Shown here piece by piece: positions 24,650 to 34,226 of a stretch of DNA of 64,000 bases. Each line of letters opens with the position of its first letter. The stretch's first letter is position 1. The position numbers and the translations under genes are program-made. A model generated the notes under the pieces. The model ran no database searches. It was not told the origin of the DNA and was given only the letters and a program-made list of their open reading frames with translations. This DNA is from Alkaliphilus flagellatus (GTDB lineage Bacteria; Bacillota; Clostridia; Peptostreptococcales; Natronincolaceae), in assembly GCF_018919215.1 (NCBI RefSeq), contig NZ_JAHLQK010000001.1:590430-654429 (forward strand). Reading direction: 5' to 3'.

Positions 24650-25336
24650 ATGGAGGTAGTAAAAGTTATAGATTTATGTAAAAGCTATGGAAAAGGAAAT
24701 ACAAAAGTTGAAGCTTTAAAAGGTGTAAATTTAACTATAAACCAGGGAGAGTTTGTAGCTGTAGTAGGCGCTAGTGGATCTGGAAAAAGTACACTGCTTC
24801 ATCTTTTAGGTGGAGTAGACAAACCTACATCCGGTAAAGTGATAGTAGATGGAGTAGATGTATATAATTTATCTGAAAAGGAAATTTCTATATTTAGACG
24901 GAGAAAAGTAGGATTTATATTTCAGTTTTATAATTTAGTGCCAGTGCTTACTGTAGAGGAGAATATGCTATTACCTTTGCTTTTAGATAATAAGCGAGTG
25001 GATAAAAAAGAGTTTCAGGAACTAATAGATATATTGGGACTTGAAGAGAGAAAGCACCATTTACCTAATGAGCTCTCAGGTGGTCAGCAGCAAAGGACAT
25101 CTATAGGAAGAGCTTTAGCCTATAAACCGTCTATAGTATTAGCAGATGAGCCTACTGGTAACTTAGATAGTAAAAATAGCAAAGAAATAATCGATTTACT
25201 AAAAATATCTGTAAAAAAATATAATCAGACATTAATACTAATTACCCATGATCTAAACATCGCATCTCAAGCGGATAGAATAATAACAATTGAAGATGGA
25301 CTTATTGTAAAAGATGAGGTGAACTATAGTGAATAG
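24650..25336 (+). CDS. ABC transporter ATP-binding protein (MacB/BceA type)
   Basis: 228 residues from ATG 24650, which has GAGGAGG before it. Walker A GASGSGKSTLLHLLGG is near residues 39-54, the Q-loop is FQFYNLVPVLTV, the signature LSGGQQQR, and Walker B IVLADEPTGNLDS. It is of the LolD/MacB/BceA class that partners FtsX-type permeases. It overlaps the permease start by 8 bases, which implies coupled translation. Probable role: powering an envelope-stress or antimicrobial-peptide resistance transporter. Confidence 0.93.
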   Translation: MEVVKVIDLCKSYGKGNTKVEALKGVNLTINQGEFVAVVGASGSGKSTLLHLLGGVDKPTSGKVIVDGVDVYNLSEKEISIFRRRKVGFIFQFYNLVPVLTVEENMLLPLLLDNKRVDKKEFQELIDILGLEERKHHLPNELSGGQQQRTSIGRALAYKPSIVLADEPTGNLDSKNSKEIIDLLKISVKKYNQTLILITHDLNIASQADRIITIEDGLIVKDEVNYSE

Positions 25337-27908
25337 CTATAAACAAATCACCTATAAATATTTAAAACAGCAACGAAATAGAACATTATTAACTATTTTA
25401 GGAATAATTATATCTGTAGCAATGATTTCATCCATAGGTACTATAATAGAAAGTGCCAGAAATTCTATGATAAAAGAAGCAACAAGAGATTATGGAAGTT
25501 ATCATGCAAGCTTGAGTAATTTAGATGAAAAAGAAATTCATGCTTTAGAAAACCATGTAGAAATAGAAGAAGTAGGAATAAGCAAAAAAGAAGGGTCAGC
25601 TAGAGTAGCTGAGGTTACTGAAGAAGAAAAAGAGATGTTTGGAGATAGCACTCCCTATAGATATATAGAGGTTGAAGGCTACGATCAAAAGGCATTAGAG
25701 CTTCTTCCATACAAAATAAGTGAAGGAAGAAGTCCTGAAACTTCTAGAGAGATAGCTATAGAAAAATGGATGGTTAGTTATTTTGAAGAAGAGATAAAAC
25801 TAGGAGACAATATAAAACTATCTATAGGAGATAGAAAACTAAACGATAATAAAGAAGAAATAGATTTTGAATTAATAGGTGAAAAGGAGTATACAATAGT
25901 AGGCTTTATTGAGCCAACACTCAGATGGAGAGGAAACCTTATAACAAAGGGTATAACTGGAATTGCAGAAGAAGAGGATACAAGAGTAAACTATAGCGCT
26001 TATGTTAAGCTAACAAACATAAAAAATGCTCAAGAAAGATTAACTACTATAGCAGAAAGTATGGGTATAGATTCGGAATCTATTAGCTTAAATAATAAGG
26101 TGCTTAGACTTTCTGCTGAGAGTGCAGATGAGATGTTTAATGGAACTCTAAAGATGATACTAATATTTGTAGTAGGATTAATTATAGTTTCTACTATTGC
26201 AGTTATATACAATGCTTTTAATATTTCAGTATTAGAGAGAATATCTCAGTTTGGTTTACTAAGGTCAGTAGGTGCAACCCCGTCTCAAATAAGAGGGATA
26301 GTGTTAAAAGAAGCATTTACACTTAGCATAATATCTATTCCAATAGGAATTTTATCAGGAATAGGAGCTATGAAAATTGTTTTTTATATAATTAGCAAGT
26401 TAAAGTTTGACAATTCCTTCTTAAAAGGGATGGAAGCCAATACTTCATTAACTGTATTTTTAATAAGTATAGTAATAGGATTAATAACTGTATTTTTATC
26501 CGCTATAGGGCCTGCACGAAAAGCAGGAAAAGTATCTCCCTTAGAAGCAGTACGAAATACAGGTAGCTTTAAAAAAGAAACCTTTACAAAGGTAAAGAGA
26601 TCTTCTTTTGTAAGGAAGCTACTAGGGGTAGAGGGAGAAATTGCTTATAAAAACTTAAGAAGAAATAGAAAAAGATTTATCATTACAGTATTTTCAATGG
26701 TTATTAGTATATCCTTATTTATTACTTTTTCAAGTTTTTCTGACTATATGTTTAAGGCTGGAATTATAGAAACCTCTACTAGTGGAAACTTTTCTATATG
26801 GATGGAAGATACTGAGGATTTTGATATTATACAAAAAGAATTAAAGGGCATAAAAGATGTAAAAAGGGTGTATAAATTAAGGGAAATTAATGGGGAAGTT
26901 TTACTAGAAGAAAATAAAATTAATAAAGTAATGAAGGAAACAAGTCCATATATGTTAAATAATAAAGAAGAAGGATTAATAAAAATACACAATATAAATA
27001 TATATACTATTGGAGACGAAAACTTGGATTTGTTAAAATCTGTATTAGAGGAAGGGACTATTAGCAAGGGGGATCTAGAAAAGGATAATGGGGTTTTAGT
27101 TATAAATAACACCTATGCACAAAATATAAATACAGGAAATCGAAAACTAATAGAAGGATACAACTTAAAGCCAGGAGATAAAGTGCCATTTTCATCTTAT
27201 AATTTTTATGAAGAAGGTAAGGATTTAGTCTATAAGGAATTAACGGTTAAAGGTGTACTCAAAAGAGGAATTTTAGAAGATGAGTATAACTTAGATGGAA
27301 GCATCAATATAATAACTACAGAAAAAAATTTGAAAAATATTATAGGCGAGAGTGTAGCAAACAGTGCTAGAATGATTATTGAAATGGAAGAAAACTTTGA
27401 TCCAGAGCCTATAAAATCTTATTTAGAAGAAAAAGAGAAAACTATGCCTTATTTTAATTATGTAGATTATGCTAAAGTGGCGGAAGAAAGTAAAGCAGCT
27501 ACTATAGTAACTAGCATATTTTTGTATGGATTTGTAACTTTAATAACTTTAATAAGCAGTATAAATATAATAAATACAATAAGCACAAATATTATTTTAA
27601 GAACTAAAGAAATCTCAATGATAAAAGCAGTGGGAATGACTCAAGGGGGTATAAAGCGAATGGTTGCTTTAGAGAGTCTTTTCTATGGAGTCTATGCTGC
27701 TGTAATAGGAGGAGCAATAGGAACAGGACTTGCCTATATGATGTTTACTTTAATTATTCGACTTAGTGATTTTCAGTGGGTTATCCCTTGGAGAAACATA
27801 GGTATAGCATGTGTTGGAGCAACTATGGTGGCTTTATTTTCAGGAATATTCCCTTTAAAACGAATTAACGAAGGTATAATAGTAGAGAATATGAAGGCTG
27901 ATGAATAA
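25329..27908 (+). CDS. FtsX-like ABC transporter permease
   Basis: 859 residues with two FtsX domains. An N-terminal helix (about 17-36) leads into a large extracytoplasmic domain (about 40-275). Three helices follow at about 275-400, ending in the conserved ARKAGKVSPLEAVR motif, then a second N-terminal-type helix (about 452-475), a second extracytoplasmic domain, and three C-terminal helices (about 740-850) with LRTKEISMIKAVGM. This two-halved layout resembles MacB/YknZ-like or peptide-detoxification permeases more than the 10-helix BceB type. Substrate is unknown; the linked two-component system suggests envelope-active antimicrobials. Confidence 0.9.
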   Translation: MNSYKQITYKYLKQQRNRTLLTILGIIISVAMISSIGTIIESARNSMIKEATRDYGSYHASLSNLDEKEIHALENHVEIEEVGISKKEGSARVAEVTEEEKEMFGDSTPYRYIEVEGYDQKALELLPYKISEGRSPETSREIAIEKWMVSYFEEEIKLGDNIKLSIGDRKLNDNKEEIDFELIGEKEYTIVGFIEPTLRWRGNLITKGITGIAEEEDTRVNYSAYVKLTNIKNAQERLTTIAESMGIDSESISLNNKVLRLSAESADEMFNGTLKMILIFVVGLIIVSTIAVIYNAFNISVLERISQFGLLRSVGATPSQIRGIVLKEAFTLSIISIPIGILSGIGAMKIVFYIISKLKFDNSFLKGMEANTSLTVFLISIVIGLITVFLSAIGPARKAGKVSPLEAVRNTGSFKKETFTKVKRSSFVRKLLGVEGEIAYKNLRRNRKRFIITVFSMVISISLFITFSSFSDYMFKAGIIETSTSGNFSIWMEDTEDFDIIQKELKGIKDVKRVYKLREINGEVLLEENKINKVMKETSPYMLNNKEEGLIKIHNINIYTIGDENLDLLKSVLEEGTISKGDLEKDNGVLVINNTYAQNINTGNRKLIEGYNLKPGDKVPFSSYNFYEEGKDLVYKELTVKGVLKRGILEDEYNLDGSINIITTEKNLKNIIGESVANSARMIIEMEENFDPEPIKSYLEEKEKTMPYFNYVDYAKVAEESKAATIVTSIFLYGFVTLITLISSINIINTISTNIILRTKEISMIKAVGMTQGGIKRMVALESLFYGVYAAVIGGAIGTGLAYMMFTLIIRLSDFQWVIPWRNIGIACVGATMVALFSGIFPLKRINEGIIVENMKADE

Positions 27909-27948
27909 AAAGTCGCCTGATGCCATGGCATCAGGCGACTTTTTTAGG
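27907..27948 (+). terminator. Intrinsic terminator after the FtsX permease
   Basis: Perfect palindrome of 19-bp arms centred at 27925/27926 (half-site AGTCGCCTGATGCCA), ending in TTTTTT and starting in AAAAA. Very strong; it overlaps the stop codon. Confidence 0.92.
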
Positions 27949-28150
27949 ATAAATCTATTGATTTAGGTCGAAAAATTATATATAATGCCTTTTGGAGTAT
28001 ATTAAAATTAAAATAATTATTATAATTATTTTAATTGTTACAAAAAATTATACATTTTAAAAGTAAATAGTATAGCATAAATAATATATTATGATATAAT
28101 ATATTACGGCAATTAAAAGTATAATTTATTTTTTTAGGGAGGTATTCATT

Positions 28151-29734
28151 TTGAATAACGTTAATGAGTTGATTGACTCACATATTCTAAAATCTGACAA
28201 GGTCCACTATAATCTTCCGACACAGCAATTAATAGATATTGCAGTAGAGAAAGAGGATGGCTATATAGCTAAAAGTGGGGCGCTGTGCATTAATACTGGA
28301 AAATATACTGGAAGATCACCAAATGATAGATTTATTGTGGATGAGCCATTAGTGCATAATCACATTAATTGGAGCAAAGGAAATAAATCTATTTCTTCAG
28401 AGAAATTTGAAAATTTATTTAATAAGGCTATGGATTATATTGATAATAAGGAATTATTTATATTTGACGGCTTTGTAGGTGCTGATTTAGAGTATAGGAT
28501 GCCAATTAGAGTCATTAATGAGTTTGCATATCAAAATTTATTTGCCCAACAGATGTTTATAAAGCCAAAAGAAGGCGAAAGAGAAAACTTTAAACCTGAA
28601 TTTACTGTAGTTGCCTTACCTAACCTTAAAGCTGTGCCAGAGGTTGATGGTACAAACTCAGAGGTATTTATAATAATCAGCTTTGAGAAAAAAGTTGTTC
28701 TTATCGGTGGTACCAAATATAGTGGTGAAATTAAAAAATCTATATTTACTGTAATGAACTATTTACTACCATTTAAAAATGTATTGCCTATGCATTGTTC
28801 AGCTAATATAGGTGAAGGTGGAGATGTGGCTTTATTCTTCGGTCTATCAGGAACAGGTAAAACTACTTTATCTGCAGATAAAAATAGAAGACTAATCGGT
28901 GACGATGAGCATGGATGGACAGAAAATGGAGTATTTAACTTTGAAGGAGGATGTTATGCAAAGTGCATAAATCTTACTGAGGAACACGAACCTCAAATCT
29001 GGAACGCTATAAAAGATGGAGCTATTTTAGAGAATGTAGTAATTGATGAAACTACTGGTGAACCAGACTATGATGATGATAAATATACAGAAAATACCCG
29101 TGCAGCTTATCCAGTGGAGCATATTGATGGGGCTGTCATGGAAGGCAAAGGTGGAATTCCTAAAACAATTATTTTCCTAACTGCTGATGCTACAGGTGTA
29201 TTACCTCCTATTTCAAAGCTTACAAAGGAACAGGCTATGTATCACTTTATGTCTGGCTATACAAGCAAGCTAGCTGGAACAGAAAGAGGAATAGTAGAGC
29301 CTACAGCTACCTTTTCGACTTGCTTTGGAGGACCTTTTATGCTTTTAAAGCCTCAAGTATATGCTAAGCTTTTAGGTGAAAAAATAGAACAATATAATAC
29401 TAATGTATTTTTAGTAAATACAGGCTGGACAGGTGGTCCTTATGGAGTAGGTAACCGCATGAAGCTTAAATACACAAGATCTATGGTTAGAGCTGCTATG
29501 AAGGGAGAATTGGACAATGTAGATTATATTAAAGATCCAATCTTTAACTTATCTATACCAACAGAATGTCCAGATGTACCTCAAACAATTTTAGAGCCAT
29601 CTAATACTTGGGAAGGTGAAGATGCATATTATACAAAAGCAAATGAATTAGCAGAAAGTTTTATTAGGAACTTTGAACAGTTTAAAGATGTTTCTGAAGA
29701 TATTAAAAATGCTAACCCTAAGATACTTGGCTAG
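28151..29734 (+). CDS. pckA: Phosphoenolpyruvate carboxykinase (ATP)
   Basis: Interconverts oxaloacetate and ATP with PEP, CO2 and ADP. It has 527 residues, the normal length. Recognisable are the oxaloacetate/arginine region ([16 protein letters not shown]), the kinase-1a P-loop [13 protein letters not shown] near residues 232-244, the metal site IGDDEHGWT, and the adenine-site region near the C-terminus. TTG 28151 follows GGGAGG. It is monocistronic with its own terminator. In anaerobes it can act in either direction between C3 and C4 pools. Confidence 0.97.
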   Translation: MNNVNELIDSHILKSDKVHYNLPTQQLIDIAVEKEDGYIAKSGALCINTGKYTGRSPNDRFIVDEPLVHNHINWSKGNKSISSEKFENLFNKAMDYIDNKELFIFDGFVGADLEYRMPIRVINEFAYQNLFAQQMFIKPKEGERENFKPEFTVVALPNLKAVPEVDGTNSEVFIIISFEKKVVLIGGTKYSGEIKKSIFTVMNYLLPFKNVLPMHCSANIGEGGDVALFFGLSGTGKTTLSADKNRRLIGDDEHGWTENGVFNFEGGCYAKCINLTEEHEPQIWNAIKDGAILENVVIDETTGEPDYDDDKYTENTRAAYPVEHIDGAVMEGKGGIPKTIIFLTADATGVLPPISKLTKEQAMYHFMSGYTSKLAGTERGIVEPTATFSTCFGGPFMLLKPQVYAKLLGEKIEQYNTNVFLVNTGWTGGPYGVGNRMKLKYTRSMVRAAMKGELDNVDYIKDPIFNLSIPTECPDVPQTILEPSNTWEGEDAYYTKANELAESFIRNFEQFKDVSEDIKNANPKILG

Positions 29735-29743
29735 AACTGCATA

Positions 29744-29787
29744 AGTAATGTAAAAAAGCTGACATACTAAGTATTTTTTACATTACT
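29744..29787 (+). terminator. Terminator-like stem-loop after pckA
   Basis: AGTAATGTAAAAAA (29744-29757) and its perfect complement (29774-29787) form a 14-bp stem with a 16-base loop. A-run and T-run are inside the stem, so it can act in both directions. The rest of the 330-base gap up to the next gene holds only the promoter below. Confidence 0.7.
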
Positions 29788-29996
29788 ACCATTATTGTAT
29801 AAATCATGAAAAAACAGATGGTTGATAGTTTATTATCTATCAAAATTTTAGGTTAAAGTGTGTATGGAATAGATAATACAGATGTTTGTATATATAGCTT
29901 AACTTATATATAAACTCATTCTATCATTCTATCAATCTATCAATAATAAGTCATAACAAAAAATTATTCTAAATAAACATTTTTTATTAAATAATA

Positions 29997-30025
29997 TTGT
30001 CTATTTTTGGACAACATGTTATAAT
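29997..30025 (+). promoter_or_regulatory. Promoter of repeat lipoprotein 1
   Basis: TTGTCT (29997-30002), 17-base spacer, TATAAT (30020-30025), followed by CAAA. The same -35, spacer length, -10 and flanks (TTGTCTATT ... TATAATCAAA) occur before the paralogue at 41039-41067, so both are probably expressed together. Confidence 0.75.
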
Positions 30026-30067
30026 CAAAAAAGACTAAATTTTATTTTAAAAATGGAGGCATGAAAC

Positions 30068-31168
30068 ATGAAGAGATTTATGGCTATGTTATTAGTACTT
30101 ACTTTATCAGGTTCTATACTAGCAGGATGTGGTGCACCAAAAGAGACAGCTGGAGATGATAATACACCACCTGCAGTAAATGAACAAAAACCTGCAGAAA
30201 ACGAAGCAGTAGAAGGACAAATGGCAAAGATTGGTCTTGGACATATTACTTCAATTGCTAAATCTAAAGATTTAGAAGGTGAAAAAGCGCCAGTTGGACA
30301 AGTAGACACTGTAATGGTTGCTGCTGGATTTGATAAAGATGGCAAAGTTATTAAAGTAACTATTGACACTGCTCAAACAAAAGTAGAATTTGATAAAGAT
30401 CTTCAAGTTACAACTGATGTAGCTCAAAATGGTAAAACTAAGGTTGAACTTGGCGAAGAATATGGTATGAAAAAAGCTTCTCAAATCGGAAAAGAATGGT
30501 TTGAACAAGCAGCTGCTTTAGGAGAGTGGATGGTTGGTAAAACAGTAGAAGAAATTAAAGCTATGGAACTTAAAGACGGTAAAGCAACTGATGCAGAACT
30601 AGCATCTTCTGTTACTGTTAGCGTTGGAGATTATATAGCTGCTGTTGAAGAAGCATATAACAATGCTATAGAAATTGGAAATGGAGCTGTAAAATTAGGT
30701 CTTGGAACTGAAATTTCAATGGCTAAATCTAAAGGATATTCAAAAGCAGATGGTAAAGAAACTCTACCAGTTGCGCAAGTTGATACTGTAATGACTGTTG
30801 GTGCATTTGATGCAGACGGTAAAGTTGTTGGAACTATAATTGACAATGCTCAAACTAAAGTTCAATTTGATGCAGAAGGTAAAGTAACTACAGATAAAAA
30901 TGCAGAGATTAAAACTAAAGTTGAATTAGGGGCAGAATATGGAATGGCTAAAGCTTCTACTATTGGAAAAGAGTGGTTTGAACAAGCTAAAGCTCTTGGA
31001 GAATGGATGGAAGGAAAATCAGTAGATGAAATTAAATCTCTTAAAGTTAAAGAAAGAGATGAATCTCATAAAAATGTTCCAGATGTTCCAGAACTTACAT
31101 CTTCTGTTACAATTACAGTTGAAAGTTATATAGCTACTATTGAAGAGGCTCTTACAAACGCAAAATAA
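30068..31168 (+). CDS. Two-repeat extracellular lipoprotein, paralogue 1
   Basis: 366 residues with a lipoprotein signal: basic start, hydrophobic core, and lipobox LAGC with C21 as the lipidated cysteine. A short acidic, proline-rich linker is followed by two repeats of about 150 residues (about 55-205 and 206-366). Each has GLG-x2-x-S-A/M-A-K-S-K, AQVDTVM, DxDGKV-x-x-x-I-I/T-D-x-A-Q-T-K-V, ELG-EYGM-KAS-IGKEWFEQ and a C-terminal SSVTxxVxxYIA. Similar repeats are common in Clostridia lipoproteins, but I know no proven function. A nearby ApbE flavin transferase raises the possibility of bound flavin, yet the usual flavinylation motif (SGAT-type) is absent. Strong ribosome binding site TGGAGG; high-expression codon style. 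Confidence 0.85.
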   Translation: MKRFMAMLLVLTLSGSILAGCGAPKETAGDDNTPPAVNEQKPAENEAVEGQMAKIGLGHITSIAKSKDLEGEKAPVGQVDTVMVAAGFDKDGKVIKVTIDTAQTKVEFDKDLQVTTDVAQNGKTKVELGEEYGMKKASQIGKEWFEQAAALGEWMVGKTVEEIKAMELKDGKATDAELASSVTVSVGDYIAAVEEAYNNAIEIGNGAVKLGLGTEISMAKSKGYSKADGKETLPVAQVDTVMTVGAFDADGKVVGTIIDNAQTKVQFDAEGKVTTDKNAEIKTKVELGAEYGMAKASTIGKEWFEQAKALGEWMEGKSVDEIKSLKVKERDESHKNVPDVPELTSSVTITVESYIATIEEALTNAK

Positions 31169-31203
31169 TATATATTAAATGTAATATTGCTATAAATAAA
31201 AGG

Positions 31204-31252
31204 AGCTACCTTAAAATGATTTAAATTTCATTGGAAAAGGTAGCTTTTTTTT
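31204..31252 (+). terminator. Intrinsic terminator after lipoprotein 1
   Basis: AGCTACCTT (31204-31212) and AAGGTAGCT (31237-31245) with an A/T loop, followed by eight T. Confidence 0.88.
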
Positions 31253-31267
31253 ATATTAGATATGAAA

Positions 31268-31320
31268 AACATACTGTATTTTCATAATATTTTTTAAAAA
31301 TACAGTATGTTCTTATTTTT
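31268..31320. terminator. Bidirectional terminator between convergent genes
   Basis: AACATACTGTATTTT (31268-31282) and its perfect complement (31297-31311). It lies between lipoprotein 1 on the plus strand and the ThDP enzyme gene ending on the minus strand at 31340. Confidence 0.75.
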
Positions 31321-31339
31321 TTACTATATATGCGATAGC

Positions 31340-32965
31340 TTATTTAGATTTATTCCATCTAGAATTATCCATACATATTTCGCTTCCATCGGTAATTAAT
31401 TCAACAACTAAAGGTTTAGATAGATTTTCAAACTTGTTTTTTAATATATCTAACTCTTCAATATTACTAATTTGAACAGCATCAATTCCCATAGCCTTTG
31501 ACATATCGGTAATTGATATTCTTTCATATGTACAAGCACCTTTATGACTTCTACCAAAAACAAATCTGCCCCCATGTTCTACTAGTGCTAACATTGCATT
31601 ATTAATTACAAAATAAATAATAGGCATATTGTGTTCCTTAGCTGTTAATATTTCCATACCATTCATAAAAAATGATCCATCGCCTACTATTACTGCATAG
31701 GTTTTGCTTGGGTCAGCCATATATGAACCTAGAGCCCCTCCCACTGCGGTACCCATACAAGCATAGTTAAGACTTGTTTGAAAATCCATATTTTCTTTTA
31801 ATAATAAATATCTAAAAGAAAAATTCATATTTTCTCCCATGTCTTGTACAAAACATGTATTGTCAGGTACAATATCTGTTATTTTTTTCATGAATAATTG
31901 TAGAGATAATCCTGTATGATTTTGTACATAAGGAGCATTAGCTTCTTGCTTTATATATAATTTATTATTTTCTGTATCTATAATAGATTCGTTTAGCTTA
32001 TTGATTGCAAGCTTTAAATCACAAAATACAGGTATATCTGCTTTAAATATTTTATTTAATTCTGTTTTATCCCAATCTATATGTATAACTTTTTTGTCTT
32101 CTACTAAATTTTTATTATATATTACTGTAGACATTTGCCCTAAAGATGTACCAAGTATAAGTGTACATTCAAATTTGGTAGTATTTATATAGTCAGAAGC
32201 TCTATCAGTTGTACACCATCCATAGTTACCTAGATTAAGCTCAAAGTCACCATTAATAATTCCTTTTGCATTAGGTGTTGTGATAATAGGCCACTGTAGC
32301 TTTTTACTTAGAGATTTAATTTCCTTAGATAATCCTCTAGCTCCTCTTCCTACCATAATAACGCCAGTTTTACTTGATTTAATTGTATCTATAGCTTTAT
32401 TTAAACTATCCATATCATATTTAGGAGCAAGGGCTTCTCTGTTAATTGATTCGGGGATATCACCTTCAAAAGGCATAGCTTGAATATCTGCTGGTATTGA
32501 AATATGAACAGGTCCATGAGGTGGAGTTAAAGCAATTTCAATTGCTTTTTTAACTTCCTCTAAAATATTTTCTTTATCAAAAATAGTTTTGCTATATTTA
32601 GTGATAGGCAAAGTAATATCTGTTGTTATTAATTCTTGTAATGCATTTTTATTCATAGTAGCGTTATTAACATAACTACTAAAGATAACAACAGGAAGTT
32701 TATTTCTATATGCATCAGCTATTCCGTTAATCCCATTGTTTACTCCAACGCATCCTCCAACAAAGCATACGCCTAAATCTCTAGTTAAATCAGAATACCT
32801 ACCAGCTGAATATGTGGCAGCAGCTTCATTTTTCACAACTATATAATCTATATCGCAATCATTTAAACCATCATTAAAAGCTGACATTTGAGCTGTAGGA
32901 ATTCCAAAAGAACAGGTTACACCATTGTTATATAAAAACTTTAAAATTGCATCAGATATTCTCAT
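31340..32965 (-). CDS. Thiamine diphosphate-dependent enzyme (acetolactate synthase/decarboxylase-like)
   Basis: 541 residues with the three-domain layout of ThDP enzymes. The N-terminal pyrimidine-binding domain holds the catalytic glutamate in VVKNEAAATYSAGRYS (near residue 43). The central domain spans about 190-320, and the C-terminal pyrophosphate domain has the Mg2+ motif GDGSFFMNGMEILTAKEHNMPIIYFVINN near 425-455. No regulatory small subunit of acetolactate synthase is near. It could therefore be a 2-keto-acid decarboxylase, a sulfopyruvate/phosphonopyruvate-like enzyme or a catabolic acetolactate synthase; sequence alone does not decide. It is downstream of a GAF protein (28-base gap) in a minus-strand operon. 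Confidence 0.85.
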   Translation of the reverse strand: MRISDAILKFLYNNGVTCSFGIPTAQMSAFNDGLNDCDIDYIVVKNEAAATYSAGRYSDLTRDLGVCFVGGCVGVNNGINGIADAYRNKLPVVIFSSYVNNATMNKNALQELITTDITLPITKYSKTIFDKENILEEVKKAIEIALTPPHGPVHISIPADIQAMPFEGDIPESINREALAPKYDMDSLNKAIDTIKSSKTGVIMVGRGARGLSKEIKSLSKKLQWPIITTPNAKGIINGDFELNLGNYGWCTTDRASDYINTTKFECTLILGTSLGQMSTVIYNKNLVEDKKVIHIDWDKTELNKIFKADIPVFCDLKLAINKLNESIIDTENNKLYIKQEANAPYVQNHTGLSLQLFMKKITDIVPDNTCFVQDMGENMNFSFRYLLLKENMDFQTSLNYACMGTAVGGALGSYMADPSKTYAVIVGDGSFFMNGMEILTAKEHNMPIIYFVINNAMLALVEHGGRFVFGRSHKGACTYERISITDMSKAMGIDAVQISNIEELDILKNKFENLSKPLVVELITDGSEICMDNSRWNKSK

Positions 32966-32993
32966 GGTACTCTATCCTTTCTATCAGTATATT

Positions 32994-33431
32994 TTAGTTG
33001 TTAATTAGTAAATCAATATTTTTATCAATTATTTTTTCACACTGACTTATTTGCTCCTGAGTCAGCTTATAATCTTTATTTATAAATGCAATATCAACAA
33101 TACCTACAACTTCATTGTTTTGAATTACAGGAAATAAATATATGCTTTTTATGTCTAAAACTTTAAACTCAGTTGGTTTAGAAGATAGATCATTGGTATT
33201 ATCAATGGCACATAATGTCTTTGTTTCAACTAACTTTATTAAAAAATCACTATCTTTTACGAAGGAACGATATTCTCTATGAAAGTTTATCCATTTTTCT
33301 AATGGTAGAAATTCCGTATCATTTTTATAAATAGGAATTAATTCTCCATCTTCTATGGATAGGTAAGCAATTTCCTCAATTTCGATAATTGTACTAATTT
33401 CTTTAAATAGTTCTTTTAATACTTCAACCAT
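32994..33431 (-). CDS. GAF domain protein
   Basis: 145 residues forming one GAF-like sensory domain, with typical features such as CAIDNTNDLSSKPTEFKVLDIKSIYLFPV and EVVGIVDIAF. There is no output domain. It is immediately upstream of the ThDP enzyme gene on the minus strand, so it may bind a small ligand and adjust that enzyme or pathway, or act in a phosphorelay with distant partners. The ATG has a GGGGGATATAC upstream on the minus strand. No cysteine pair for haem or flavin binding is evident. Confidence 0.7.
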   Translation of the reverse strand: MVEVLKELFKEISTIIEIEEIAYLSIEDGELIPIYKNDTEFLPLEKWINFHREYRSFVKDSDFLIKLVETKTLCAIDNTNDLSSKPTEFKVLDIKSIYLFPVIQNNEVVGIVDIAFINKDYKLTQEQISQCEKIIDKNIDLLINN

Positions 33432-33538
33432 GTATATCCCCCATTTTCATAGTAATTATTGTATGTACTTAATGTATACTAATGCCGTATAGAGTAATGA
33501 CTTCTGCATATAAAATACAGAAGCCATATAAGGATATA

Positions 33539-33916
33539 TTAGAAGCCTTGGGATTTAAGCCATGCATCAGCTTCTTCAAGGGTAGTAAATGCTGTAGGCT
33601 GTGTGTTAGATTCTTTTGAAAGTCTATTCATTTGCATTTTTATAATAGAACTTTCAACAATAATAGCACCTTGTTTCATGCCGTTTTCTAAGCACCAGTT
33701 AAGATGTGTATCGCCACCATCTAGAGTTGTTGTTTTGTAATTTCTTAGATCTGAGCATTTTGTCCATGCTTTTCCTTTTAATAATGGAGCTACTTTAGAA
33801 ACATAATCCTTATGAATGCTGTCCATATCTAGAAATCCATTAAAGGTTTCATAGACAATACCTCTCTTGGTATCTACCTTCAGTTCATAAGTTCCTTTTG
33901 GGTCTTTAATAACCAT
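33539..33916 (-). CDS. STAS/SpoIIAA-like domain protein
   Basis: 125 residues. The pattern (GTYELKVDTKRGIVYETFNGFLD, then SDLRNY near residue 58, then a C-terminal FTTLEEADAWLKSQGF) resembles single-domain SpoIIAA-like proteins, a STAS-related fold. Such proteins bind lipids or act in signalling; no specific role can be given. The minus-strand start has AAGGAGG at optimal spacing. It is 107 bases upstream of the GAF gene and may head the same operon. A TTGATA and TATAAT pair 15 bases apart lies upstream on the minus strand (34026 to 34000), slightly too close for a confident promoter. Confidence 0.65.
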   Translation of the reverse strand: MVIKDPKGTYELKVDTKRGIVYETFNGFLDMDSIHKDYVSKVAPLLKGKAWTKCSDLRNYKTTTLDGGDTHLNWCLENGMKQGAIIVESSIIKMQMNRLSKESNTQPTAFTTLEEADAWLKSQGF

Positions 33917-34180
33917 AATAAATCCTCCTTAATCTTTTGGTTTTTTACATGTTTTGACAAAATAATACATAAATAATGGAAATCCGACAATATATATATA
34001 TTATAAAAAAAACATGCCAATATCAAGTACTTATGTAAGAATTTTCATCAAATTACTGAATTCTTTATAAAAATAGGACTTTCGTAGGATATTATATATA
34101 AAATTATCAACTTCAATATATACATTTAACTAAATAGCATAATAGACTGCCTATATTAATAGATATTAGGCTAATTGTTA

Positions 34181-34209
34181 TTGTTTGATGTACTATATTT
34201 TGTTATTAT
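34181..34209 (+). promoter_or_regulatory. Promoter candidate for the ApbE lipoprotein
   Basis: TTGTTT (34181-34186), 17-base spacer, TATTAT (34204-34209) preceded by TGT, giving an extended -10. The rest of the 310-base divergent gap (33917-34226) shows nothing else certain. Confidence 0.5.
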
Positions 34210-34226
34210 AGATAAGGGTGATATAA

